From contig JAEDCY010000068.1 of the NCBI GenBank assembly GCA_016293915.1, forward strand, positions 1 through 7,280: 7,280 nucleotides of DNA, read 5' to 3'. Made by a program: the position numbers and the translations under genes. Origin of the DNA: Treponema sp. GTDB lineage: Bacteria; Spirochaetota; Spirochaetia; Treponematales; Treponemataceae. Shown here piece by piece: positions 1-5,692 of the stretch. Every line of letters starts with the position of its first letter. Position 1 is the first letter of the stretch. The notes under the pieces were generated by a model. It made no database searches. It was not told where the DNA came from and saw only the letters and a program-made list of their open reading frames with translations.

Positions 1-2
1 GT

Positions 3-1133
3 TCCCTTGGAACAAAAGAAGCTGTGGCAATCGTACCCAATGTTGCAAAGAAAATTGCAAAGGCCAGGGCTGCAGGCGAAACCGTTGTATTCACACGCGA
101 TACTCACCAGAAAAATTATCTTAAAACTCAGGAAGGAAAGAATCTTCCGGTTCTTCACTGCGTAGAAGGTAGTGAAGGCTGGCAGATTTCTAGCAAACTG
201 GAAGTGGGGGACAGTCGTATTTTTGATAAGCCTACCTTTGGTTCCATGGAACTTGCTGACTATGTTGCAACTTTATGCGACCTTAAAGAAATAGAACTTG
301 TTGGCCTTTGCACTGGAATTTGCGTTATCAGCAATGCATTTATTCTTAAAGCAAAATTTCCAGAAGTTAAGATTACTGTTGATGCCAGCTGCTGTGCCTG
401 TGTAACTCCGGAAAGTCATAAAACTGCACTTTCTGCCATGAAGCTCTGCCAGATTAATGTGATTGGGGAAAAGGAAAAGCCTCAGAACAATAAGGGCGGT
501 GTTTATAAGCTTTATACTGAACTGAAAGGCTTTGAACCAAAGATTTACAGAACTTTTTTGATTAAAAAGAATATGCCCATGCTGAGTCTTGCTTCCTGTA
601 TGATTTCTATGTTTGATGGTAATGCCAGTCACATTTATGATTTTGATGTTCCTTCAGAAAACCTCAATCTTCAGGTTTATTTTGATGGAGAAATGAATGC
701 GACCGATGATGAGTTTGCGATTGGACATAAACATATTCAGCCAAAAAAATATGTTGATGTCCGCAATTATAAAGTAAAAGACTGCTTAAAGAAAATTGGT
801 GATACAATTACTTTTACTTATGATTTTGGAGACGACTGGACTTTCCCTATCCGCCTTGAAGAAATCATTGATGATGAAGTATACGAAGAAGCCTCTCCTC
901 TGGTTCTTGATGGCGAAGGACTTGGAATAATTGAAGATGTTGGCGGAGTTGGAGCAATGTCAGACTGTGTTAAGGCTTTTGAAAAAAAGTCAGGAGATGA
1001 TTATGAAAGTTATTCTGAATGGCTTGGAATAAAAAATCTGGACATTACTTACTTTAATAAAAACGCTGTAAACAAATCTCTCAAGAAAGAAATAAAAGCA
1101 ATTGATAAAGCTTATAAGAATATGGATGAATGA
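3..1133 (+). CDS. Nicotinamidase-like cysteine hydrolase fused to pRiA4b ORF-3-like domain (5' partial)
   Basis: The frame is open to the window edge and begins with SLGTKEA, which matches the stretch just after the DFxxDF motif of isochorismatase-like hydrolases, so the true start and catalytic Asp lie about 16 codons upstream. The GTG at 24 is not the start. Numbering from that GTG, residues 1-148 are the hydrolase: putative metal ligands D26, H28 and H45, catalytic Lys in DKPTFGS (K69), nucleophile in CTGICVISNA (C100). Such enzymes typically deamidate nicotinamide to nicotinate in NAD salvage. After a polar linker (EKEKPQNNKGG), residues 160-350 match the plasmid pRiA4b ORF-3-like family (YTELKGFEPKIYR, FTYDFGDDW, GEG..IIEDVGG), whose function is unknown. 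Both domains look complete, so this is probably a real fusion rather than a scar. The stop overlaps the DUF523 start (ATGA), suggesting translational coupling. Hydrolase call strong; exact substrate not proven. Confidence 0.85.
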   Translation, partial: SLGTKEAVAIVPNVAKKIAKARAAGETVVFTRDTHQKNYLKTQEGKNLPVLHCVEGSEGWQISSKLEVGDSRIFDKPTFGSMELADYVATLCDLKEIELVGLCTGICVISNAFILKAKFPEVKITVDASCCACVTPESHKTALSAMKLCQINVIGEKEKPQNNKGGVYKLYTELKGFEPKIYRTFLIKKNMPMLSLASCMISMFDGNASHIYDFDVPSENLNLQVYFDGEMNATDDEFAIGHKHIQPKKYVDVRNYKVKDCLKKIGDTITFTYDFGDDWTFPIRLEEIIDDEVYEEASPLVLDGEGLGIIEDVGGVGAMSDCVKAFEKKSGDDYESYSEWLGIKNLDITYFNKNAVNKSLKKEIKAIDKAYKNMDE

Positions 1134-1567
1134 TGAAAGTAATAGTCAGTGCCTGTCTTGCAGGAGACAACTGCAAATATAACGGTGGAAACAACATCAA
1201 TCAGAAGATGATGGATTTTCTAAAATCTCATGAGATGTTAAAAGTCTGCCCGGAAGTTTTGGGCGGACTTCCAACACCACGTCCTTCTGCAGAAATTGTA
1301 GACGGCAAGGTTATTAACACAGAAGGAAAGAACATCACAAAAGAATTTACCCTCGGTGCGCAAAAAGCTTTTGAAATTGTACAGAAAGAAAAGCCGGATT
1401 TGATAATTCTCCAGAGCAGAAGTCCTTCCTGTGGAATAAAGCAGATTTATGACGGAACATTCTCCGGTAACAAAATCCCAGGACATGGACTTTTCGCAGA
1501 ACTTTGCATCAAAGCTGGATACAAGGTCCTAGATATTGAAGATATTGACTATTTTTCACACAATTAA
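1130..1567 (+). CDS. DUF523 family protein (TudS-type, probable [4Fe-4S])
   Basis: A 145-residue protein of the usual DUF523 length. The family signatures are in order: VSACLAGDNCKYNGG (7-20), VCPEVLGGLPTPRPSAEI (39-56), SRSPSCG (96-102) and GHGLFAELC (118-126). Cysteines C9, C40 and C101 sit in the three conserved motifs. In the characterised member TudS, a thiouracil desulfurase, conserved cysteines hold a [4Fe-4S] cluster, so a similar cluster is inferred here. The substrate is unknown, as many DUF523 proteins may not act on thiouracil. The ATG at 1130 overlaps the upstream stop by 4 bases; a second ATG at 1133 gives a protein one residue shorter, and no Shine-Dalgarno decides between them. 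It converges on the remnant on the minus strand ending at 1557. Cotranscription with the nicotinamidase fusion is likely. Confidence 0.88.
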   Translation: MMKVIVSACLAGDNCKYNGGNNINQKMMDFLKSHEMLKVCPEVLGGLPTPRPSAEIVDGKVINTEGKNITKEFTLGAQKAFEIVQKEKPDLIILQSRSPSCGIKQIYDGTFSGNKIPGHGLFAELCIKAGYKVLDIEDIDYFSHN

Positions 1568-1779
1568 GTTATAGTGATGCAATTTTTCCATAAGTTCAGA
1601 ACAGATCTTTTCACGTTCAATACCATTTTTTCTCTATTTGTAAGAGATAATAAAAGTCTGGTTTCATAAGGGAGATAACGTTTTATATTATTCCATGTAA
1701 GGGCCCAAAAGTTTACGGCTACATTTCCCAGCTCTTCATCAATCATCGGAAAATCAAGAATTGCTGCCGGACGAGGGGA
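1557..1779 (-). pseudogene. Unidentified C-terminal gene fragment with a frameshift
   Basis: On the minus strand one frame is open from 1779 (PAAILDFPMIDEELGNVAVN... to LLLSLTNREK). At a run of six A (plus-strand T at 1626-1631), adding one A moves into a second frame that continues plausibly as NGIEREKICSELMEKLHHYNLIV and stops at 1557. The joined product of about 74 residues has ordinary amphipathic composition, while the unshifted frame ends in a less protein-like tail. There is no ribosome site before the ATG at 1746, and homology-like sequence appears to continue upstream of it, so the 5' part of the gene is missing; the repeat starting at 1795 may mark the break. I do not recognise the family. 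A short intact gene from 1746 to 1564 (60 residues) is the alternative. Confidence 0.35.
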
Positions 1780-1794
1780 TTACCAAAAAGTATT

Positions 1795-1945
1795 GTCATG
1801 CTGAACCTTTGCAGCACAGCTGCTCGGAGACTCGCTAAAAATAGTCCACTGGACTATTTTTGCCCTGCTACGCAGTGCCGCTCCCTATGTTTCAGCATCT
1901 ACACTACATTTAGAGCTATAGATTCCGAAACAAGTTCGGATTGAC
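1795..1945. repeat. Multi-hairpin interspersed palindromic repeat
   Basis: The element is bounded by GTCATGCTGAA (1795-1805) and TTCGGATTGAC (1935-1945), so its ends carry inverted GTCA/TGAC. It contains nested palindromes: ATGCTGAA (1798-1805) against TTCAGCAT (1891-1898); AAAAATAGTCCA (1837-1848) against TGGACTATTTTT (1850-1861) with one central base; the small stems GCAGC-ACA-GCTGC (1811-1823) and CTGC-TAC-GCAG (1865-1875); and TCCGAA/TTCGGA within 1924-1940. It carries no reading frame of interest. Its style resembles REP/MITE-like elements based on 'GTCATGCTGAA...TTCAGCAT', which I recall from treponemes and other gut bacteria. It lies within decayed genes. No second copy was found in this window. 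Confidence 0.65.
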
Positions 1946-2229
1946 ACCAGGAGATAAACTTATTGGTCACCCCTTCATCTATTTTCGCACGATAAAAATA
2001 TACGTGCCATTCATTTTCAGAAAGCTGCTCTGTAAAACGCTCAAAACCAAGCCCATCCATTACTTCAAATAAAGGAAGTGGTTCAAACTTCTGTATTATT
2101 TCAAGACTTTCGCCAAGAAGAAAGGATCTTAAACTTAGGATTTACTTCCAAAAAACGGCTACGGACTTGTGGATAAGTTTTGATTAATTCTGAGAGTTTT
2201 GTTTTTGTGTTTATTTTAATTGTATTCAT
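1899..2229 (-). pseudogene. Broken DUF1858-DUF2249 gene
   Basis: The minus-strand gene opens with GAGAGG eight bases before an ATG at 2229 and encodes MNTIKINTKTKLSELIKTYP...FLEVNPKFK, the N-terminus of a DUF1858 domain. This frame then stops at 2101. In another frame, from about 2126, sequence reads SFLLGESLEIIQKFEPLPLF.. to ..NEWHVYFYRA, a typical DUF2249 domain, and runs on to a TAG at 1899. Proteins with a DUF1858 domain followed by DUF2249 are known in anaerobes. Here roughly the second half of DUF1858 is missing and the frame is lost at the join (about 2125-2130). The last 15 or so codons are supplied by the palindromic repeat. Function of the intact family is unclear. The retained start and ribosome site suggest recent decay. 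Confidence 0.7.
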
Positions 2230-2310
2230 AAATTATACCTCTCTATATATTGTTAGTTATAACTTACAATATTTTACAAAGATTTTATGTTGCTCTTACT
2301 ACATTTTGTA

Positions 2311-3567
2311 CTATTTCACCCCCGGCACCACGAGAATATCCGTAGTAACACACGGACTCAAAAACTCCCGCTTCATTTGCCAGCCGTCAACAGCCCAGGA
2401 TTTTGCCAGGGTGATGGAGTGGCGGCCACAGGTGGCAGTGATCTCATCCACAGCGTCCATGAGACGTTTTTTTTTGATGTCTTCTTTTGGATCTACCCAG
2501 AGCCAGCCCTGATACTGGGCTGGCATTATTTCAAGCAGCGTAATCATCACAACTTTGTAGCCGTAGCCGGAGCGGAAGATATAGGGTAGGGCAAGGCGGG
2601 CAGCGTTTACTATATCCGGCGTGTAGGAGGTGAGGCGGGGCAGCTGGACGATTGCTGCGTTGGAGTACTGGCTGTCTGTATCGTCGCTGTAATAGTTGCA
2701 GGTAGAAATTGTGACCTGGACAGCCTGACATTCACAGTTCTGCTGGCGAAGCCTTTCTACAGCAATTTCTGTGTATTCCACCATGGCACATTCAATCGTT
2801 GCCATATCATAAACCTTGATTGAAAACTGGCGGCTGGAAGTGATTATGTCTTTCTTTTCACGAGTTACTTTTTCTACCGAGCGGATTCCGTTGAGTTCCT
2901 GAACGGTTGCAAAGCCCTGTATTGTAAGCAGTCTTTTTGCGTCGCACAGGGGCATGTGCTTTAGCATGAGGGCATTTTCGATTCCATGAAGCTGCAGCTT
3001 TTTTGCGCGAGCCGGACCTATTCCCCAGATGGTACCGCAGTCTACAGATTCAAGCAGGGCATCTACTTCACGCGGATTATAAACAAAAACACCGCCGTGT
3101 TCCTTGGCTTTTTTGTTGTAGAGCTTTGCAAGTGTTTTAGTCGGGGCAGCCCCTATGCAGATAGGAATGCCTACTTCTTTTGCAATGCGGCGCTTGAGGT
3201 CAAATCCGATTTCTTCGTAATCCTTTATAGACCAGTTACAGTCATCAAAAAAGAGAAAGGATTCATCAATTGAATACTCTTCAATATCTGGAGCGTATTC
3301 CATGTAGATGGAAGTAATGCGCCGGCTGATATCAGCATAAAGAGTATAGTTGCTTGAAAAGATTGTAATGCCCTTCCATTCACAGATATCCCGAACCTTA
3401 AAATACGGGTCCCCTCGTTTTATGCCGCAGGCTTTGGCTTCCTTGTTGAGGGCAATTATTATTCCATCATTATTTGAAAGTACTGCGACAGGCTTGCCTC
3501 GCAAATCAGGCCGGTAAATCTGTTCGCAGGACGCGTAAAAGCTGTTCCCGTCTGCGTGCAGAACCAT
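2311..3567 (-). CDS. umuC: UmuC-type Y-family translesion DNA polymerase
   Basis: A 418-residue protein, close to the 422 of E. coli UmuC. Polymerase metal-binding acidic residues are D6 in LHADGNSFYASCEQ and D101-E102 in EEYSIDESF. The fingers carry SNNDGIIIALNKEAKACGIKRGDPYFKV (31-58). A helix-hairpin-helix follows at 179-195 (TIWGIGPARAKKL), then the little-finger domain (about 240-345) with a QLPRL stretch (308-312) where UmuC has its beta-clamp contact. The C-terminus (364-412) matches DUF4113 (MDAVDEITATCGR...FLSPCVTT). It synthesises DNA across lesions, normally as Pol V with a UmuD' dimer and RecA. All catalytic residues are present, so it is probably functional. The ATG is only 4 bases after the umuD stop with no clear ribosome site, suggesting coupled translation. 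No strong terminator is visible downstream. Confidence 0.95.
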   Translation of the reverse strand: MVLHADGNSFYASCEQIYRPDLRGKPVAVLSNNDGIIIALNKEAKACGIKRGDPYFKVRDICEWKGITIFSSNYTLYADISRRITSIYMEYAPDIEEYSIDESFLFFDDCNWSIKDYEEIGFDLKRRIAKEVGIPICIGAAPTKTLAKLYNKKAKEHGGVFVYNPREVDALLESVDCGTIWGIGPARAKKLQLHGIENALMLKHMPLCDAKRLLTIQGFATVQELNGIRSVEKVTREKKDIITSSRQFSIKVYDMATIECAMVEYTEIAVERLRQQNCECQAVQVTISTCNYYSDDTDSQYSNAAIVQLPRLTSYTPDIVNAARLALPYIFRSGYGYKVVMITLLEIMPAQYQGWLWVDPKEDIKKKRLMDAVDEITATCGRHSITLAKSWAVDGWQMKREFLSPCVTTDILVVPGVK

Positions 3568-3571
3568 AGCA

Positions 3572-3886
3572 TCAGCTTTCCTTCACCGTGTGAATAACAT
3601 GTGTAACTGACCCGGTGATGATAGTATCTTCCAGAGTTTTCTTTATCTTATAAACTCTACCCAAAACAAAGTGCCCCTCAGATTCATAAACAACAAGGCT
3701 GTTGGGCGTAATCTTTTTTGCCCGGTCGATAATCAGGATGTCTCCGTTATAAATTCCCATATTCATATAGCTGGAACTTTCAATCTGCATAAAAACAGTT
3801 GCAGACGGATGCCTTATGAGAATGCTGTTTAAGTCTATGCCTCTACTTTCGTAGCCCTGAGCGGGACTTGGGAATCCTGTAATCAT
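3572..3886 (-). CDS. umuD: Arm-less UmuD (UmuD'-like, lysine lost)
   Basis: A 104-residue S24-fold protein that aligns with E. coli UmuD from the self-cleavage site onward: MITGFPSPAQGY matches QCGFPSPAADY, so only three residues precede the position of Gly25. The 24-residue regulatory arm is absent, and a TAA at 3896-3898, four codons upstream in frame, rules out a longer start. With an offset of 21, catalytic Ser60 corresponds to S39 (ESSSYM), but Lys97 falls on G76 (GHFVLGR), so the protease dyad is broken. The product therefore looks like ready-made UmuD', needing no RecA-driven cleavage to activate UmuC. GIYNGDILIID (44-54) and the strand before HVIH are conserved. It forms an operon with umuC. 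No Shine-Dalgarno is seen; the promoter geometry suggests a leaderless message. Confidence 0.88.
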   Translation of the reverse strand: MITGFPSPAQGYESRGIDLNSILIRHPSATVFMQIESSSYMNMGIYNGDILIIDRAKKITPNSLVVYESEGHFVLGRVYKIKKTLEDTIITGSVTHVIHTVKES

Positions 3887-3892
3887 AAAGTC

Positions 3893-3921
3893 AGTTTAAT
3901 GCGGAGTTTGTATTTTGTCAA
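3893..3921 (-). promoter_or_regulatory. umuDC promoter, probably leaderless
   Basis: On the minus strand a perfect TTGACA (3916-3921) is followed by 17 bases and TAAACT (3893-3898, four of six matches to TATAAT). Six bases (GACTTT) then separate the -10 box from the umuD ATG, so transcription should begin at or within a base or two of the start codon. This agrees with the absence of a Shine-Dalgarno upstream of umuD. Confidence 0.65.
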
Positions 3922-3944
3922 TAAAAATACTCAAATAGGTATTT
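3910..3944. promoter_or_regulatory. Alternating half-site operator candidate between umuDC and GNAT-repressor operons
   Basis: Three alternating copies of one half-site occur in the divergent promoter region: GTATTTT (3910-3916), AAAATAC (3924-3930) and GTATTT (3939-3944). The first two form an inverted repeat with perfect 7-base arms that covers the umuDC -35 box; the last two form another with 6-base arms and 8-base spacing. Placement fits repression of umuDC and perhaps of the divergent plus-strand operon by the S24 repressor encoded at 4486-5106. The region is AT-rich, so some of this symmetry could be chance. Confidence 0.45.
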
Positions 3945-3987
3945 ATTTATTTAGAAAATCAGTGTATTATAAAATCAGAGGAAATAC

Positions 3988-4476
3988 ATGCTTAAGATAG
4001 TAGAGTTCAAAAAAGAGTACGTAAAGGATGCAATTTCAATCTGGAATGATATAGTTGAGGATGGAATTGCATTCCCTCAGAAAGAAGCTCTTGATGAAAA
4101 ATCTGGAACTGAGTTTTTTAACTCCCAGTCATTTACAGGAATCGCAATCGATACAGATTCTAACGAGGTCGTAGGTTTATATATTCTTCATCCCAACAAC
4201 GTAGGCCGCTGTGGGCATATTTCCAATGCAAGTTATGCAGTAAAAAAGTCAAAACGCGGTATGCATATAGGCGAGTTTCTTGTAAAAGATTGTCTTGCAA
4301 AGGCAAAGGAAATCGGATTTAAGATTCTTCAGTTTAATGCCGTTGTTGCAACAAATACATCAGCTTTGAAATTGTATGCAAAGCTTGGATTCACTCAGCT
4401 TGGAATTATTCCGAACGGATTTTTGATGAAGGACGGAACCTACGAGGATATTATTCCTCATTATATTGAACTGTAA
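3988..4476 (+). CDS. GNAT family N-acetyltransferase
   Basis: A 162-residue single-domain GNAT protein that would transfer an acetyl group from acetyl-CoA to an amine in the cytoplasm; the substrate cannot be read from the sequence. The acetyl-CoA pyrophosphate loop is at VKKSKRGMHIGEFLV (85-99), with R90-G91 and I94-G95 matching the R/Q-x-x-G-x-G/A pattern. Motif B follows at NTSALKLYAKLGF (123-135), with the Tyr-x-x-x-Gly-Phe typical of the fold. The ATG at 3988 has AGAGGA at 3977-3982, six to seven bases upstream. It is the first gene of a two-gene unit with the S24 repressor (9-base gap) and runs divergently from umuDC, sharing the intergenic operator candidate. A weak TATTAT or TATAAA -10 lies at about 3964-3972. 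I see no coding irregularity. Confidence 0.9.
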   Translation: MLKIVEFKKEYVKDAISIWNDIVEDGIAFPQKEALDEKSGTEFFNSQSFTGIAIDTDSNEVVGLYILHPNNVGRCGHISNASYAVKKSKRGMHIGEFLVKDCLAKAKEIGFKILQFNAVVATNTSALKLYAKLGFTQLGIIPNGFLMKDGTYEDIIPHYIEL

Positions 4477-4480
4477 AGGA
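4476..4480 (+). promoter_or_regulatory. Ribosome site fixing the repressor start
   Basis: AAGGA lies 5 bases before the ATG at 4486 but overlaps the ATG at 4480 itself, so it can serve only the later start. The repressor should therefore begin MEADVFWKK rather than MLMEADV. Confidence 0.6.
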
Positions 4481-4485
4481 TGCTT

Positions 4486-5106
4486 ATGGAAGCAGACGTA
4501 TTCTGGAAGAAAGTAAAGCAGATTCTCACAGGGATGGACAGAAATCAGGAATGGCTTTGTGAACAGGCAAAGATTCCTCTTTCTACCTTGCGCAATAAGA
4601 TATGTATAAGCCGAATGCCGACCTTTGAAGAGGTTATGAAAATCCTCAAAGTGTTTAAGATGACGCTGGAAGAATTTACTGCATATCCGGATACTCCTCA
4701 AAAGGATATAATCAATATTCCCGTTTATGAGCAGGCTTTTTCTGCGGGTAGGGGCCAGGAACTTCCGGATTCAGCCGATGTAATTGATTACGTTGCGCTT
4801 CCATCAAACCTAAAAAAATATCGGGCAAACATGTGTGCATCCTATGTTCGCGGTGATTCCATGGAGCCGACTCTTTTTGATAACGACATCATTCTTTATG
4901 ATAACTTCGGTTATGACGGTACTGACGGAATCTACGCCATTAACTACAGAGGTGCTGCCTTTGTAAAACGTCTTCAGCGGGATAAAGACTGCGTCCGAAT
5001 CATTTCTGATAATTCAAAGTACAAAGAAATGCTGGAGGCCGGCGAGAGCGAAGACTTCCGCGTTATCGGAAAAATCCGTTACGTTATGCATAAGGTGCAG
5101 GGGTGA
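4486..5106 (+). CDS. XRE-S24 (CI/LexA-type) transcriptional repressor
   Basis: A DNA-binding repressor with an N-terminal helix-turn-helix and a C-terminal S24 peptidase-like dimerisation domain. Numbering from the ATG at 4480: HTH at about 23-66 (QEWLCEQAKIPLSTLRNKI...FEEVMKILKVF), linker, then AFSAGRG, whose A89-G90 is a likely self-cleavage bond, followed by the catalytic serine in YVRGDSMEPT (S127) and lysine in AAFVKRLQ (K163). The 36-residue spacing matches LexA (S119, K156). Both dyad residues are intact, so RecA-stimulated cleavage after DNA damage is plausible. The gene follows the GNAT gene by 9 bases and lies opposite umuDC, so it is the obvious candidate regulator of the operon pair through the sites at 3910-3944. 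Binding is inferred, not shown. A phage-derived or stress-specific repressor is the alternative. Confidence 0.9.
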   Translation: MEADVFWKKVKQILTGMDRNQEWLCEQAKIPLSTLRNKICISRMPTFEEVMKILKVFKMTLEEFTAYPDTPQKDIINIPVYEQAFSAGRGQELPDSADVIDYVALPSNLKKYRANMCASYVRGDSMEPTLFDNDIILYDNFGYDGTDGIYAINYRGAAFVKRLQRDKDCVRIISDNSKYKEMLEAGESEDFRVIGKIRYVMHKVQG

Positions 5107-5130
5107 CAACAGGAATGATGAAGTCAATTA

Positions 5131-5370
5131 TTACATCATTGTGCAGCCGGATTTTCTTTCTTCTGGGTGTGCTACTTCAAAACCGCAGTTTGCTTCCATG
5201 TTCAGCTCGCGCAGTTCTTTAATGCCGTCGATATAAAACTGATAGTTGATTCCTGTAGATTCATAGCCGCAGCCAACATCGTACTCGTCGCCAAGAGATT
5301 CGCGGACAATCTGTTCACGCTGCTCGCGGGTTGTGTCTTTTATTAAAATGCTTGCAGAAGGCAAATGCAA
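5131..5370 (-). CDS. Small conserved protein of unknown function
   Basis: A 79-residue minus-strand protein containing IKDTTREQREQIVRESLGDEYDVGCGYESTG and YQFYIDGIKELRELNMEANCGFE. This pattern resembles small proteins of anaerobic Firmicutes and spirochaetes, sometimes misleadingly labelled 'PurH-like'; their function is unknown. Many of those carry several cysteines after the RESLG segment, whereas here one remains (C34), with others near the C-terminus (C62, C75). There is no ATG before residue 57. The start must be TTG at 5370 or TTG at 5364 (before PSASILIKD), and the frame closes with a TAA at 5386-5388. No ribosome site is evident, so the gene may have lost its proper start. It converges with the repressor gene (24-base gap) and lies downstream of the ridA remnant on the same strand. 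Confidence 0.55.
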   Translation of the reverse strand: MHLPSASILIKDTTREQREQIVRESLGDEYDVGCGYESTGINYQFYIDGIKELRELNMEANCGFEVAHPEERKSGCTMM

Positions 5371-5432
5371 TCTGCGGGTTTTAGTTTATCCTAACTGACC
5401 GGGCAGAACCAGTTTTTCTTCCAACCCCTTTG

Positions 5433-5678
5433 TTACTCTACAACAGCCACTGCTTCAATTTCAACAAGTGCGCCTTTTGGTAATGCTGCGGCTTTTAGGA
5501 TTTCGCCCAGGTTCTTTATGGCCTGTTCAGCATGAGCTTCAATGGTCTGGCCTTCGATTGCGCCTGTTTCGGGATTCAAAGGAATCTGTCCTGAGGTATA
5601 TAAAAATCCGTTTGCAAGAATTGCCTGTGAGTAAGGTCCGATTGCTGCCGGTGCTGATTTTGTTTCGATTGTTTTCAT
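5433..5678 (-). pseudogene. ridA: ridA with an in-frame internal deletion
   Basis: RidA hydrolyses reactive enamine/imine intermediates made by PLP enzymes. It is usually about 125-130 residues and trimeric; this frame encodes 81. Residues 1-64 are a normal N-terminus (SAPAAIGPYSQAI, TSGQIPLNPETG, AEQAIKNLGEILKAA). They pass directly into ALPKGALVEIEAVAVVE, the usual last 17 residues. About 45 codons between them are missing, including the KTT.F..D segment and the PARS motif whose Arg (R105 in E. coli) binds the substrate carboxylate. The frame is kept and the ribosome site is intact (AGGAGA 8 bases before ATG 5678). The product probably cannot form the active site; a retained non-enzymatic role is possible but unsupported. 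Its promoter carries a strong palindrome. Confidence 0.85.
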
Positions 5679-5692
5679 AGTAGGTCTCCTGA

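Noticed and set aside
24..26. GTG as start of the nicotinamidase fusion
   Set aside because: Recognisable family sequence (SLGTKEA) continues in frame upstream to the window edge, and the catalytic Asp motif would be lost; there is no ribosome site.
273..632. Minus-strand reading frame of 119 codons inside the hydrolase gene
   Set aside because: Antisense to a well-supported domain, no ribosome site, no recognisable motif.
2180..2589. Overlapping plus-strand reading frames at the 3' end of umuC
   Set aside because: They are antisense to the conserved DUF4113 end of umuC or cover the short intergenic stretch, with no motifs.
4480..4482. ATG six bases upstream as repressor start
   Set aside because: The only ribosome site (AAGGA) overlaps it; the ATG at 4486 has correct spacing.
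5114..5140. AATGATG/CATCATT inverted repeat between convergent genes as a terminator
   Set aside because: Seven AT-rich pairs, 13-base loop and no T-run on either strand; too weak to call.
5394..5420. AACTG...CAGTT followed by TTTTT as a plus-strand terminator
   Set aside because: Stem of only 5 pairs with a 12-base loop, and no plus-strand gene ends before it.
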